From Flavobacterium hankyongi (GTDB lineage: Bacteria; Bacteroidota; Bacteroidia; Flavobacteriales; Flavobacteriaceae): a stretch of DNA of 64,000 bases. Below, piece by piece: positions 49,285 through 58,564 of the stretch. Under the pieces are notes generated by a model. The model saw only the letters and a list, made by a program, of their open reading frames with translations. It did not search any database and was not told the origin of the DNA. The DNA lies in assembly GCF_036840915.1 (NCBI RefSeq), contig NZ_CP085725.1:2914001-2978000 (forward strand), in the 5' to 3' direction. A program made the translations under genes and the position numbers. How positions within the stretch are numbered: the stretch's first letter is position 1; the number at the start of each line of letters is the position of its first letter.

Positions 49285-52131
49285 TCAATGCGCTTCCAGC
49301 CAATCTTTTCCTAATCCCATTTCCACTTCTAACGGGACTGCCATTTTAAAAGCATTTTCCATTTCGTGTTTAATCATCGGTTGGATTTTTTCAATTTCAG
49401 AGCTGTGTACATCAAACACCAATTCGTCATGCACCTGAAGTAACATTTTTGATTTGTAATTGTCTTCTTTTAATCGTTTGTGAATGTTAATCATCGCAAT
49501 TTTAATAATATCGGCGGCACTTCCTTGAATTGGCGCGTTCACAGCATTTCGCTCGGCAGCGCCACGAACCACCGCATTGGCTGAATTGATATCTTTTAAA
49601 TAACGACGACGACCTGAAATTGTTTCTACATAACCATTATCACGGGCAAAATCTACCTGATTTGCCATGAATGATTTTAGTTTTGGATAGGTTTTGTAGT
49701 AAGCATCAATAAGTTCTGCACTTTCTTTTCTTGATAAAGATGTCTGGTTGGATAATCCAAAAGCAGAAACTCCATAGATAATTCCAAAGTTTACCGTTTT
49801 AGCATTGCTACGTTGTTCTTTGGTTACTTCTTCTAAAGGTACGTTGAACACTTTAGCGGCGGTACTGCGGTGAATATCTTCGTTGTTTTGAAAGGCAGCA
49901 ATCATATTGTCTTCTCCTGAAAGAGCTGCGATAATTCGTAACTCAATTTGGGAATAATCGGCAGAAAGTAAAGTGTGATTTTCATCGCGTGCAATGAAAG
50001 CTTTACGTATTTGGCGACCTCTTTCTGTACGGATTGGTATATTTTGTAAGTTGGGATTATTAGAACTTAAACGACCTGTCGCGGCAACAGTTTGCATATA
50101 ATCGGTATGCACTCGATTGGTTTTTTTATCTATTTGTTCAGGTAATGCGTCTACATAGGTACTTTTTAATTTTACCAATTGGCGCCATTCTAAAATGTCC
50201 TTTACAATTTGGTGTTCATTGGCTAAATAACTCAAAACTTCTTCACCAGTAGCATATTGACCTGTTTTGGTTTTCTTTTGTTTTGCACCGCCAATTTTTA
50301 ATTTGTCGAATAAAATATCACCTAATTGTTTTGGTGAAGCCAAATTGAATTTCTCTCCAGCTTCTTCATAAATGGTGTTCTCGAAAGTTTCGATTTCCTT
50401 TTGCATCTCAATCGACATCGATTTCAAGAAATCTTTATCAAGGTTTATTCCTTCGCGTTCCATGTCGGCAAGAACCTGTATTAAAGGGACTTCAATTTCG
50501 TCAAATAACTTTTTAGTACCTACGCGTTCTAAAATAGGTTGAAAATGTTCTTTTAATTGGTAAGTAACATCAGCATCCTCAGTAGCATATTCTTTAATGT
50601 CTTCTAGAGCTACATCTCGCATTGATAATTGGTTTTTACCTTTTTTGCCAATTAACGTTTCGATAGATTTTGGAGAATACTTTAAATAAGTTTCAGACAA
50701 TACATCCATGTTATGACGCATGTCAGGATTGATGAGGTAATGCGCAATCATAGTGTCAAATAAATTGCCTTTTACTTCAATGTTGTAATTTGCTAAAACT
50801 TTTAAATCGTATTTTATATTTTGACCAATTTTTTCGATGTTTTCGCTTTCGAAAAACGGTTTGAATTTATTGATTAATTCCTGTGCTTCTTCTTGATTTT
50901 CTGGAAACGGAACGTAAAAACCTTTTCCTTTTTCCCATGAAAGGGCTAAGCCAACAAGTTCGGCATTTATGGCATCAATGCCAGTAGTTTCAGTGTCAAA
51001 ACATACTGAAGTTTGATTTTGAAGATTTTGAAGTAATAATTTTAAAGGTAAATCTCCCTGTACTATTTGATAAAAGTGAGAAGTGTTTTCTAAAGTTGCA
51101 TAATATGAGTGTGATTTTGGTTCGTCACTATCTTCATCTGCGAAACCAAATAAATCCATTTGATTTTCAGCTGTTTTCTTTGGAGAAGATTTTTTTACTG
51201 ATTTGTCGTTGAGCGAAGTCGAAACGTCAATTTCGTCATATTCTTTTCCAGAACCAAAAAGCTTGTCGAATTGTGTTTTTAATTGACGGAATTCCAATTC
51301 TTGAAATAAAGCATCTGTTTTTTCAACATCTGGTTTAGAGAGTTCATAATCTTCAGCGTCAAAAGTAACTGGGCAATCGAGTAGGATAGTAGCCAGTTTT
51401 TTAGAAAGCAATCCTTGCTCCTTGTTGGCTTCAATTTTGTCTTTTATGGCGCCTTTTAATTGATGTGTATTGTCTAATAGATTTTCAATAGATCCATATT
51501 CTGCTAAAAATTTTTTCGCTGTTTTTTCGCCAACACCTGGTAATCCAGGAATGTTATCCACAGCATCACCCATCATCGCCAAGAAATCGATAACTTGTAA
51601 AGGATCTTGGACTTCAAATTTTGCTTTAACTTCTTCAACTCCCCAGATCTCAATATCGTTTCCTAATCGGGCTGGACGGTACATGAAAATGTTTTCGGAA
51701 ACCAATTGTCCAAAATCTTTATCAGGAGTCACCATAAAAACTTGGTAGCCTTCTTTTTCTGCTTGTTTTGCCAATGTTCCAATTAAATCATCGGCTTCAA
51801 AGCCAGATTTTTCGATAATTGGAATGTGCATGGCTTGTAATAATTCCTGAATATAAGGAACGGCAATTTTAATGGCTTCTGGAGTTTCGTCACGATTTGC
51901 TTTGTACTCGGTATACATTTCTAAACGATAATCGCTACCTCCTTTGTCGAAAGCAACTGCTAAATGATCTGGTTTCTCACGCTTGATAACATCAATTAAT
52001 GAATTCATAAATCCTAAAATGGCTGAAGTGTCCATGCCTTTAGAATTGATTCTTGGATTTTTGATAAAAGCGTAATAACCTCTAAAAATTAAAGCGTATG
52101 CGTCGAGTAGAAATAAGCGTTTTTGTGACAT
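49285..52131 (-). CDS. polA: DNA polymerase I
   Basis: ATG 52129-52131 (MSQKRLFLLDAYALIFRGYY) is chosen over an upstream TTG. The 948-residue enzyme has the 5' nuclease domain (about 1-290), an intact-looking 3'-5' exonuclease (CFDTETTGID near 390 and DADVTYQL), and the polymerase with LLSADYSQIELRI, RSNAKTVNFGIIYG and QVHDELVFDV. It fills gaps in repair and removes RNA primers. All three activities look intact. Confidence 0.97.
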   Translation of the reverse strand: MSQKRLFLLDAYALIFRGYYAFIKNPRINSKGMDTSAILGFMNSLIDVIKREKPDHLAVAFDKGGSDYRLEMYTEYKANRDETPEAIKIAVPYIQELLQAMHIPIIEKSGFEADDLIGTLAKQAEKEGYQVFMVTPDKDFGQLVSENIFMYRPARLGNDIEIWGVEEVKAKFEVQDPLQVIDFLAMMGDAVDNIPGLPGVGEKTAKKFLAEYGSIENLLDNTHQLKGAIKDKIEANKEQGLLSKKLATILLDCPVTFDAEDYELSKPDVEKTDALFQELEFRQLKTQFDKLFGSGKEYDEIDVSTSLNDKSVKKSSPKKTAENQMDLFGFADEDSDEPKSHSYYATLENTSHFYQIVQGDLPLKLLLQNLQNQTSVCFDTETTGIDAINAELVGLALSWEKGKGFYVPFPENQEEAQELINKFKPFFESENIEKIGQNIKYDLKVLANYNIEVKGNLFDTMIAHYLINPDMRHNMDVLSETYLKYSPKSIETLIGKKGKNQLSMRDVALEDIKEYATEDADVTYQLKEHFQPILERVGTKKLFDEIEVPLIQVLADMEREGINLDKDFLKSMSIEMQKEIETFENTIYEEAGEKFNLASPKQLGDILFDKLKIGGAKQKKTKTGQYATGEEVLSYLANEHQIVKDILEWRQLVKLKSTYVDALPEQIDKKTNRVHTDYMQTVAATGRLSSNNPNLQNIPIRTERGRQIRKAFIARDENHTLLSADYSQIELRIIAALSGEDNMIAAFQNNEDIHRSTAAKVFNVPLEEVTKEQRSNAKTVNFGIIYGVSAFGLSNQTSLSRKESAELIDAYYKTYPKLKSFMANQVDFARDNGYVETISGRRRYLKDINSANAVVRGAAERNAVNAPIQGSAADIIKIAMINIHKRLKEDNYKSKMLLQVHDELVFDVHSSEIEKIQPMIKHEMENAFKMAVPLEVEMGLGKDWLEAH

Positions 52132-52256
52132 TGTTTTGCAATTTGAAATGTAAAAATAATCAATCGGAATTGAAGTTGTCAATCAATAGTTAAAATTTGA
52201 TTAACAAAATCCTATTGTGTTCAGTTTCTTTGTTACTTTGTTCAAAATTTATACAG

Positions 52257-53492
52257 ATGTTATTCCGATTTATTATAGTTGCGGTTATTCTTTTATTGGT
52301 CGAAATCTATGCGTTACAGGCGTTTAGAACATTAGTTAGGTCTAAATGGGTTTTGTGGGGCTATGTCCTAGTAAGCTTTGTGATTTATGTGTATATTTTT
52401 TACACGATTTTTAATTTTGATAGAAAAGTAGGGCAGACCAAGCAGAGTCTATTTGCTTTAGGTCTTTTGCTTACAATTTATTTGCCTAAAATTATACTAA
52501 CAACGGTGCTTTTGGGTGAAGATATTATTCGCTTTTTATCAGGTGTAGCAAATTATTTTATCGAATACGATAGCCGTTCATCTTTTTTGCCCGAAAGAAG
52601 AAAATTTGTTAGCCAAGTAGCCCTTGGTTTAGCTGCAGTACCTTTTTTATCATTACTTTATGGGGTTACCAAAGGAAAATACAATTTTAAAGTTTTTAGT
52701 CAGCATTTGTACTTTCCAGATTTGCCAGATGCTTTTGATGGTTTCACCATAACACATATTTCTGATATACATTCTGGTAGTTTTGATAATGAAGAAAAGA
52801 TTAATTATGCTGTCGATCTGATTAACAAGCAAGGTTCAGATATTTTATTATTTACAGGTGATATTGTAAATGCTAAGGCTGATGAAATGCACCCGTGGAT
52901 TGAGACTTTTAATCGTTTGACGAAACCGGCTTTTGGAAAATATTCAGTTTTAGGAAATCACGATTATGGTGCTTACTTGGACTGGGATTCTGAAGAAGCA
53001 AAAGCAAAGAACTTTGAAGATATTAAAGACTTACATAGACAAATTGATTTTAAATTACTTTTAAACGAGCATGTTAAAATTAAAAAGGGAAATCAAGAAT
53101 TAGCTTTAGTGGGAGTAGAAAACTGGGGGAAACACTTTGGTTCAATGGGAGATATCGATAAAGCTTCTGAAGGATTAGATAAACATGATTTCAAAATCCT
53201 GATGAGTCATGATCCAAGTCATTGGGACGAAATAGTAAAACATCATCATAAAAATTTCCATTTAACATTGAGTGGACACACTCACGGAATGCAGTTTGGA
53301 ATAGAAATTCCAGGATATTTTAAATGGAGTTTGGCGCAATACATGTACAAGCAATGGGCTGGATGTTATGAGTATTTAGGGAGATATGTTTATGTGAATC
53401 GTGGTTTTGGTTTTCATGCTTATCCAGGACGCGTAGGAATAATGCCTGAAATTACAGTAATCACGTTAAAAAAAGCTGAAAAAATAGCGTAA
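52257..53492 (+). CDS. Membrane-bound metallophosphoesterase
   Basis: ATG 52257 is used rather than an upstream TTG. The 411-residue protein has four hydrophobic segments in residues 1-150 and then a calcineurin-like phosphoesterase domain with all five metal motifs: ISDIHSG, FTGDIVNA, LGNHDYG, MSHDPSHW and SGHTHGMQ. This architecture is common for UDP-2,3-diacylglucosamine-like or related periplasm-facing phosphoesterases, but the substrate is unknown. Confidence 0.85.
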   Translation: MLFRFIIVAVILLLVEIYALQAFRTLVRSKWVLWGYVLVSFVIYVYIFYTIFNFDRKVGQTKQSLFALGLLLTIYLPKIILTTVLLGEDIIRFLSGVANYFIEYDSRSSFLPERRKFVSQVALGLAAVPFLSLLYGVTKGKYNFKVFSQHLYFPDLPDAFDGFTITHISDIHSGSFDNEEKINYAVDLINKQGSDILLFTGDIVNAKADEMHPWIETFNRLTKPAFGKYSVLGNHDYGAYLDWDSEEAKAKNFEDIKDLHRQIDFKLLLNEHVKIKKGNQELALVGVENWGKHFGSMGDIDKASEGLDKHDFKILMSHDPSHWDEIVKHHHKNFHLTLSGHTHGMQFGIEIPGYFKWSLAQYMYKQWAGCYEYLGRYVYVNRGFGFHAYPGRVGIMPEITVITLKKAEKIA

Positions 53493-53544
53493 TTCGTTAA
53501 AAATAGTATATTTGTATTGCAAACTATAACTAATTAGTACGCTT

Positions 53545-53841
53545 ATGTCAAAATTTGGAGAGCTTATTAATGCCCATGTGCCTGTTTTAATCGATTTCTA
53601 CACAGATTGGAACGAATCATCACAGTCTATGAATCCTGTGATTAAAGATGTGGCTGCAGCACTTGGCGATAAAGCCAAAGTAATCAAAATTGATGTAGAT
53701 AAAAATCAAGAATTAGCAGAAGCGCTTCGTATTAAGGGTTTACCTACACTTATGATTTATAAAGAAGGGCAAATGAAATGGCGTCAATCAGGAGAATTGG
53801 ATGCTAACACTCTTATAGGTCTTGTTCAGGACCAGATTTAA
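53545..53841 (+). CDS. Thioredoxin-fold protein lacking the redox cysteines
   Basis: The 98-residue protein follows the thioredoxin layout (VLIDFYTDWNESSQSMNPVI, KVIKIDVDKNQELAEALRIK, GLPTLMIYKEG) and keeps the cis-proline of GLPT and the loop Trp22. The active site WCGPCKxM is replaced by WNESSQSM, so both catalytic cysteines are gone (Asn23, Ser26). It cannot perform thiol-disulfide exchange and probably acts as a binding or chaperone-like module. A TATATTTG box lies at 53508-53515. It overlaps no gene; the convergent deacetylase ends one base later. Confidence 0.85.
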   Translation: MSKFGELINAHVPVLIDFYTDWNESSQSMNPVIKDVAAALGDKAKVIKIDVDKNQELAEALRIKGLPTLMIYKEGQMKWRQSGELDANTLIGLVQDQI

Positions 53842-53842
53842 T

Positions 53843-54469
53843 TTACAAAACATCAAAAACAAAACCTCTTTCTTTGTAGTGGACTATTGCTCTAGGTAGA
53901 GTATGTTCTAGATTTTTGTATGCTTTTACACTATCGTGAAAAACGATAATACTACCAGTAGTTACTTTTTGGGTAGCATTTTCTAAACATTTTTCAGGAC
54001 TTATAGTTTGGTCAAAATCGGCTGAAAGAATATCCCACATGATAATCTTGTATCCTAATCTTCGAACGAGCCTTGATTGTTTAATTGAAATTTTTCCGTA
54101 AGGAGGTCTAAAAAGTTTACTTTTATTTTTCGGCAAAAGATTTTCGCACAATTCAATATTCTTAATGTAGTCTTTTGTTGAAGTATTCCATCCGTTTAAA
54201 TGGTTAAAAGTATGGTTGCCTAACGAATGCCCTTCTGAAATGATTTGATTGAAAATATCAGGGTTGTTTTCAATGTTTTTACCTATGCAAAAGAAAGTTG
54301 CTTTAATGTTGTTTTCTTTCAATACAGATAAAACCCATGTAGTTACCTCTGGTGTTGGTCCGTCATCAAAAGTTAAATATATTTTTTGCTCATTATTTGG
54401 GATACTCCATACTTGTTTGTGAAACAAACGTTTTATGAATGAAGAAGTTTTTATCCAATAGTGACTCAT
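53843..54469 (-). CDS. Polysaccharide deacetylase (NodB-type)
   Basis: The 208-residue protein has the NodB core: LTFDDGPTPEVT (catalytic/metal Asp pair near residues 33-38), GHSLGNHTFNH (metal His pair), LFRPPYGKIS and a C-terminal SIIVFHDSV motif, so the catalytic set is complete. It has no signal peptide. It probably deacetylates an N-acetylated sugar polymer such as peptidoglycan or a chitin-like glycan. It is closed downstream by the neighbouring convergent gene and upstream by a terminator. Confidence 0.85.
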   Translation of the reverse strand: MSHYWIKTSSFIKRLFHKQVWSIPNNEQKIYLTFDDGPTPEVTTWVLSVLKENNIKATFFCIGKNIENNPDIFNQIISEGHSLGNHTFNHLNGWNTSTKDYIKNIELCENLLPKNKSKLFRPPYGKISIKQSRLVRRLGYKIIMWDILSADFDQTISPEKCLENATQKVTTGSIIVFHDSVKAYKNLEHTLPRAIVHYKERGFVFDVL

Positions 54470-54475
54470 GTAACA

Positions 54476-54514
54476 AAAATAAGGCTTTCAATGATTTACT
54501 GAAAGCCTTATTTT
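54476..54514. terminator. Terminator upstream of the deacetylase, at the end of the DUF2723 gene
   Basis: A 15-bp stem (AAAATAAGGCTTTCA / TGAAAGCCTTATTTT) with a nine-base loop lies 20 bases after the DUF2723 stop and ends its minus-strand transcript. Confidence 0.8.
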
Positions 54515-54533
54515 AATTGTTTTAGAAAATTAT

Positions 54534-57500
54534 TTATTCCATATCTCTACCAAAACGTTCAAAACGTTTATTTGTAGCGTTAAATGTAGCTTTCATTTGG
54601 TTATAGAATGCGGTATCATTATTGTTCTTAGCAACTTCTAATAAACCTCTATATCTTTCAATAGCGGTAATTATATCTATTGCCATATCATTTTGATCGC
54701 TTGGATGAATTCCGCTATAATAACGTAACTCATCTTGGTATTTTGAAGCTAATTTACTTAATAATTTTTGAGCATTTTGTGTTTCTCCAATTTTGTAATA
54801 TCCATCAGCAAAAGGATCTACTGTGCTGTAGAATTCATAATAATCAATTGGCATTTTTGCTAATGCTAATTCAATGATTTTTTTAGCTTTATCTTTTTTA
54901 CCCTCAGTAATTAGTTGGTTCATTAACCTTGCCATATTAGTTCTGTGAGAAATACAGTCTTTTCTCGTTTCAGGGTCATGATAAATTTTAGGACTATCTC
55001 CATTACCCCAGTCCCATTTCATGATTATGTTGTACATTATATCAGTATCTAATCTTCCCATGTCGAAAGTATATGCGTCTTCAGGCAATGGAGTTCTAAT
55101 AGGTACTAATCTGTATACCATACCATCAAGTTGTAAAAACTCTTTCATCCAGATATAATCATCGTCTGCAAAAGCTCCTGGAGAAAAATATATAGGTCTT
55201 TTCCAGTTGTTATTTCTAACGATGTCTAACATCATTAATCTATTTTTATAAAGAGCATTCCCTTTGATGTCTACATCAATGTAAGGAACAATTGAATCGG
55301 CTAATTTAGGATTAACCACTTTGTGTTTTAGAACCTCGCTTTTATCTACAGGAATTCTAATTTTATTTGTTGGATAAAATTGAATATGATGTCCGTTTTG
55401 TAGTTCAATCAATGTGCGAGGGTCGTCACTTGAGATGAAATTGAAAAATTCATTTACATCCAAACGTGCATCTGTTCTTTTTTCAAAAGCCAAATAGTCT
55501 CTTTTTTCTGAAACATAATCTTCATGAGAGAAAGAAATTGGAACAGGATCAGATTCATATGCTTTTGATTTCATTGTGTCAATGTACCAGTCGGTCATTA
55601 ATAAACTAGTGTTTACAATTCTCACGTCTGTTCTATAGCCTTCTATTTCTTGTAAATACCACAAAGGGAAAGTGTCATTATCGCCAATGGTAAACAAAAT
55701 TGCATTAGGTTCGCAAGAATCTAAATATGCTCTTGCAGAAGCAACTGCAGTGCGTTTGCCAGAACGGTCATGATCATCCCAGTTTTGAGAAGCCATAAGC
55801 ACTGGTGTAGCAAGTAAACAAGCTGTTATGACTACTGGTGCAGCAATTTTAGGTTGGATATATTTCTTGATGGTGTCATAAATCGCATAAACACCAATGC
55901 CTATCCAAATAGCAAATACATAGAATGATCCTACAAGAGCATAATCACGCTCACGAGGCTCAAAAGGACGTTCGTTTAAGTAAATCTTTAAAGCCAATCC
56001 TGTAAACAAGAATAGCGCAAGTACAACATAAAAACTTTTCAGATCTTTTCGAGCGTGGAAAAAGAATCCAATTAATCCAATAATGAATGGTAAGAAGAAA
56101 TATGTGTTTCTTCCTTTGTTGTTTTTCCAGTCTGCTGGTAAGTTTTCTTGTGATGTAAGTCTTATTTCGTCAATAAAATTGATGCCTGATATCCAGTTTC
56201 CGTCTTTTAAATCATATTCACCTTGTTTGTCATTTTGTCTTCCAACAAAATTCCACATTAAATATCTCCAATACATGTAGCCAAATTGGTATTCAAACAT
56301 GAAAGTAAGATTGTCTATAGTACTTGGTTTTTCTACATCTAAGTAGTGGCCATAGCTTTTTAAGAATTTGTCATAATCGTCAATTTCTAATTTCCCTGAT
56401 GCATAAGCTGTCCTGAATTCAGAAACTACTTGAAGTAATTCTTCTTCTTCGGCATATTCAGGCTTTACTTTAAAGTCAAGAACATTTGTAAAACGCATGT
56501 AATTTACAGCATGTTCGTTGCTCCATAAACGAGGTAGGAAAGCTTTATGATTATCATCAGTGTTTTGAGATCCGTTTTTGTATTCATTTACGATAACGTA
56601 TTCTCCTTTTTTGTAATCTCTTTCGTAGTTTGGTTTATCGTCAGTATAAGGATTGTTTTCGTCTAAACCAGCATAAGAGTCCGAGAATTGTGGGCCGTAA
56701 AATAATTTTTGCTCTCCATATTGTTCTCTATTATAGTAAGCAAGAACTTCTCTAGCATCAGAAGGATTGTTTTCGTTAATTGGAGTTTTTGCATTCGCTC
56801 TAATCGGTAACATCATCCAAGTTGAGAATCCAATTAAGATAAATAGAACGCATAAAATAAGTGTGTTGTAGAATACTTTGCCGTTCTGACGAGTGTACTT
56901 TAATCCAAAATAGAAGAAAGCAATTAATAAAATGGTTACGAAGATTGTTCCTGAGTTAAAAGGTAATCCTAAATTGTTTACCATAAATACTTCTGTTGCT
57001 CCAAAGAATGTCATTGTCCATGGTAATAATAGCTTGAAGATGAACAATAAGATTGAAACTACTACAATATTGGCAACAATGAAGTTTTTAATGGTTACTT
57101 TTTCGTAGTGTTTAAAATAGTATAGGAATCCAATTGAAGGTATTGTTAGCAACGCCATGAAATGCACTCCAAAAGATAATCCAACAACTAGAGCGATTAA
57201 TAACAACCATTTATTCCCTTTAGGTAAATGCATTTCTTGTTCCCATCTAAGACCAAGCCAAAAAAGTAAAGCAATTAAAAAAGTTGCCATAGCATAAACC
57301 TCTGCTTCAACTGCGTTAAACCAAAAACTGTCTGAAAATGTAAATGCTAATGACCCCACAAAAGCACTTCCAAGAATTGCAATTGCATTGTCTTTATTTA
57401 TTTCAGTAAAAGATGAAACGACTTTTCTTAGTATAATAGTCAGTGACCAAAATAAAAATAAGATTGTAAAGGCACTTGAAAATACAGACATCATGTTTAC

Positions 57501-57734
57501 CATCAATGCAATATTTTCTTTACCAATGGCAAACATAGAAAAGAAAGCTCCCATCATTTGGAATAATGGTGCTCCAGGTGGGTGACCTACTTCAAGTTTT
57601 GCAGCAGTGGCAATATATTCGCCACAATCCCAAAAACTCATTGTTGGTTCTACAGTTAAAGAATAAACAAGTAATGAAATAAAAAAAGAAACCCAGCCTA
57701 AAATGGTGTTCCACTTATTGAAATTGAATGACAT
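54534..57734 (-). CDS. DUF2723-family membrane protein (glycosyltransferase-like)
   Basis: ATG 57732-57734 (MSFNFNKWNTILGW) is favoured over an upstream GTG. The 1066-residue protein begins with the DUF2723 block TVEPTMSFWDCGEYIATAAK, then EVGHPPGAPLFQMMGAFFSM, and has about ten to twelve membrane helices in its first 660 residues with a further soluble domain at the end. The acidic residue pair in the first loop is typical of GT-C glycosyltransferases; the family has been placed there (GT117). It may transfer sugars from a lipid carrier to proteins or lipids. Confidence 0.82.
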   Translation of the reverse strand: MSFNFNKWNTILGWVSFFISLLVYSLTVEPTMSFWDCGEYIATAAKLEVGHPPGAPLFQMMGAFFSMFAIGKENIALMVNMMSVFSSAFTILFLFWSLTIILRKVVSSFTEINKDNAIAILGSAFVGSLAFTFSDSFWFNAVEAEVYAMATFLIALLFWLGLRWEQEMHLPKGNKWLLLIALVVGLSFGVHFMALLTIPSIGFLYYFKHYEKVTIKNFIVANIVVVSILLFIFKLLLPWTMTFFGATEVFMVNNLGLPFNSGTIFVTILLIAFFYFGLKYTRQNGKVFYNTLILCVLFILIGFSTWMMLPIRANAKTPINENNPSDAREVLAYYNREQYGEQKLFYGPQFSDSYAGLDENNPYTDDKPNYERDYKKGEYVIVNEYKNGSQNTDDNHKAFLPRLWSNEHAVNYMRFTNVLDFKVKPEYAEEEELLQVVSEFRTAYASGKLEIDDYDKFLKSYGHYLDVEKPSTIDNLTFMFEYQFGYMYWRYLMWNFVGRQNDKQGEYDLKDGNWISGINFIDEIRLTSQENLPADWKNNKGRNTYFFLPFIIGLIGFFFHARKDLKSFYVVLALFLFTGLALKIYLNERPFEPRERDYALVGSFYVFAIWIGIGVYAIYDTIKKYIQPKIAAPVVITACLLATPVLMASQNWDDHDRSGKRTAVASARAYLDSCEPNAILFTIGDNDTFPLWYLQEIEGYRTDVRIVNTSLLMTDWYIDTMKSKAYESDPVPISFSHEDYVSEKRDYLAFEKRTDARLDVNEFFNFISSDDPRTLIELQNGHHIQFYPTNKIRIPVDKSEVLKHKVVNPKLADSIVPYIDVDIKGNALYKNRLMMLDIVRNNNWKRPIYFSPGAFADDDYIWMKEFLQLDGMVYRLVPIRTPLPEDAYTFDMGRLDTDIMYNIIMKWDWGNGDSPKIYHDPETRKDCISHRTNMARLMNQLITEGKKDKAKKIIELALAKMPIDYYEFYSTVDPFADGYYKIGETQNAQKLLSKLASKYQDELRYYSGIHPSDQNDMAIDIITAIERYRGLLEVAKNNNDTAFYNQMKATFNATNKRFERFGRDME

Positions 57735-57834
57735 ATAATTATGTTTCAGTATGTGTTTGACCACACAAAGAAACTATTTTTTTGTCTAAAGAAAAGGTTA
57801 AAAAAATTTTTTTTGATTTTTTCTTCAAAAATAC

Positions 57835-57864
57835 TTGCAGAAATAAAAAATGGGTGTAAATTTG
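57835..57864 (+). promoter_or_regulatory. Promoter of tRNA-Gln
   Basis: TTG at 57835-57837 and TAAATTTG at 57857-57864 with a 19-base spacer match the Bacteroidota consensus; CACTCG follows, as at the ribosomal promoter. The tRNA starts 32 bases downstream. Confidence 0.75.
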
Positions 57865-57895
57865 CACTCGCATTAAGGAATTAATGCAGGTTTAA

Positions 57896-57966
57896 TGGCT
57901 CATGGTGTAATGGTAACACTACGGTTTTTGGTGCCGTCTTTCTAGGTTCGAGTCCTAGTGAGCCAA
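57896..57966 (+). tRNA. tRNA-Gln(TTG)
   Basis: The 71-base sequence has a perfect acceptor stem (TGGCTCA/TGAGCCA), a D arm with GTGTAATGGTAACAC, and an anticodon stem ACGGT/GCCGT (one U-G) around TTTTGGT with anticodon TTG at 57928-57930. The T arm is CTAGG-TTCGAGT-CCTAG and the discriminator is A. The U1-A72 pair is typical of tRNA-Gln. CCA is not encoded. Confidence 0.96.
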
Positions 57967-57970
57967 CAAA

Positions 57971-57998
57971 AAAAAGGTCTGATTTTCAGGCCTTTTTT
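57971..57998 (+). terminator. Terminator after tRNA-Gln
   Basis: A 12-bp stem (AAAAAGGTCTGA / TCAGGCCTTTTT, one G-U) with a TTT loop and a T run, four bases after the tRNA. Confidence 0.82.
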
Positions 57999-58028
57999 AT
58001 TTTATATGTGTTTGAAAATTAAGACAAT

Positions 58029-58059
58029 AAAAAAGGACTCAAAAATTGAGTCCTTTTTT
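58029..58059. terminator. Second terminator-like hairpin
   Basis: A perfect 14-bp stem (AAAAAAGGACTCAA / TTGAGTCCTTTTTT) with an AAA loop lies 60 bases beyond the first, with no gene between them. It may be a backup or a relic of a lost gene. The rest of the 340-base gap before 58307 holds no gene and no clear promoter. Confidence 0.75.
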
Positions 58060-58306
58060 GTTTTATAAATTTTGCTACGCCTTTACTAAGCATCTTTTAT
58101 TTCTTCTGGGAAGACTATTAAAATTGTGTTAAAATATTTTGACATTCATGATTTTAAATTTATCTACGTTTTTAATTATAAGAAAAAAGCTGTTAATTTA
58201 AAATCTAATTTCAATTATTATTTGATATAAAAAATTCTTGCAAGGATAGTGTAAAGCTCAACACTTTAAATTTTTGAGTAAAAATTAATTTCAAACTATT
58301 TACGTT

Positions 58307-58510
58307 ATGTTAAAAAACATTTTAAATTTAGAAGGTGTTTCTACTTTAGGTAGAGATGAACAAAAAAAAATTAATGGAGGTTTATTGAACCCTACATGTA
58401 TTCCTACTGGTCAAGAACGAATTTTGACATCTCCAGAAGGTCAACCTGTTGCAATAAATTGTCAATGGAATTGTGGTGGTCAACTAATTTGGGGAGGGTG
58501 TGGAATTTAA
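58307..58510 (+). CDS. Double-glycine-leader secreted peptide (bacteriocin-like precursor)
   Basis: The 67-residue product begins with a leader of the bacteriocin/natural-product type: MLKNILNLEG, then EQKKINGG ending at Gly24-Gly25, the expected cleavage site of a C39-peptidase ABC exporter. The 42-residue core carries four cysteines (31, 52, 56, 65), two tryptophans and a Gly-rich C-terminus (WGGCGI), so two disulfides or other Cys cross-links are likely. It stands alone after two terminators and is followed, across a hairpin, by an exported regulatory-domain protein and a TlpA-like thioredoxin. No exporter gene is in the window. The leader family match is from memory and motif, not a search. 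Confidence 0.7.
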   Translation: MLKNILNLEGVSTLGRDEQKKINGGLLNPTCIPTGQERILTSPEGQPVAINCQWNCGGQLIWGGCGI

Positions 58511-58522
58511 TACACTGAATAT

Positions 58523-58553
58523 TTAAGGAGTGTTTAATACACTCCTTAATTTT
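58523..58553 (+). terminator. Attenuator-like hairpin after the peptide gene
   Basis: An 11-bp perfect stem (TTAAGGAGTGT / ACACTCCTTAA) with a TTAAT loop is followed by only TTTT then AAA. This is a weak terminator that would let some transcription continue into the next two genes, as often seen between a peptide gene and its accessory genes. Confidence 0.6.
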
Positions 58554-58564
58554 AAATTGTTAAA

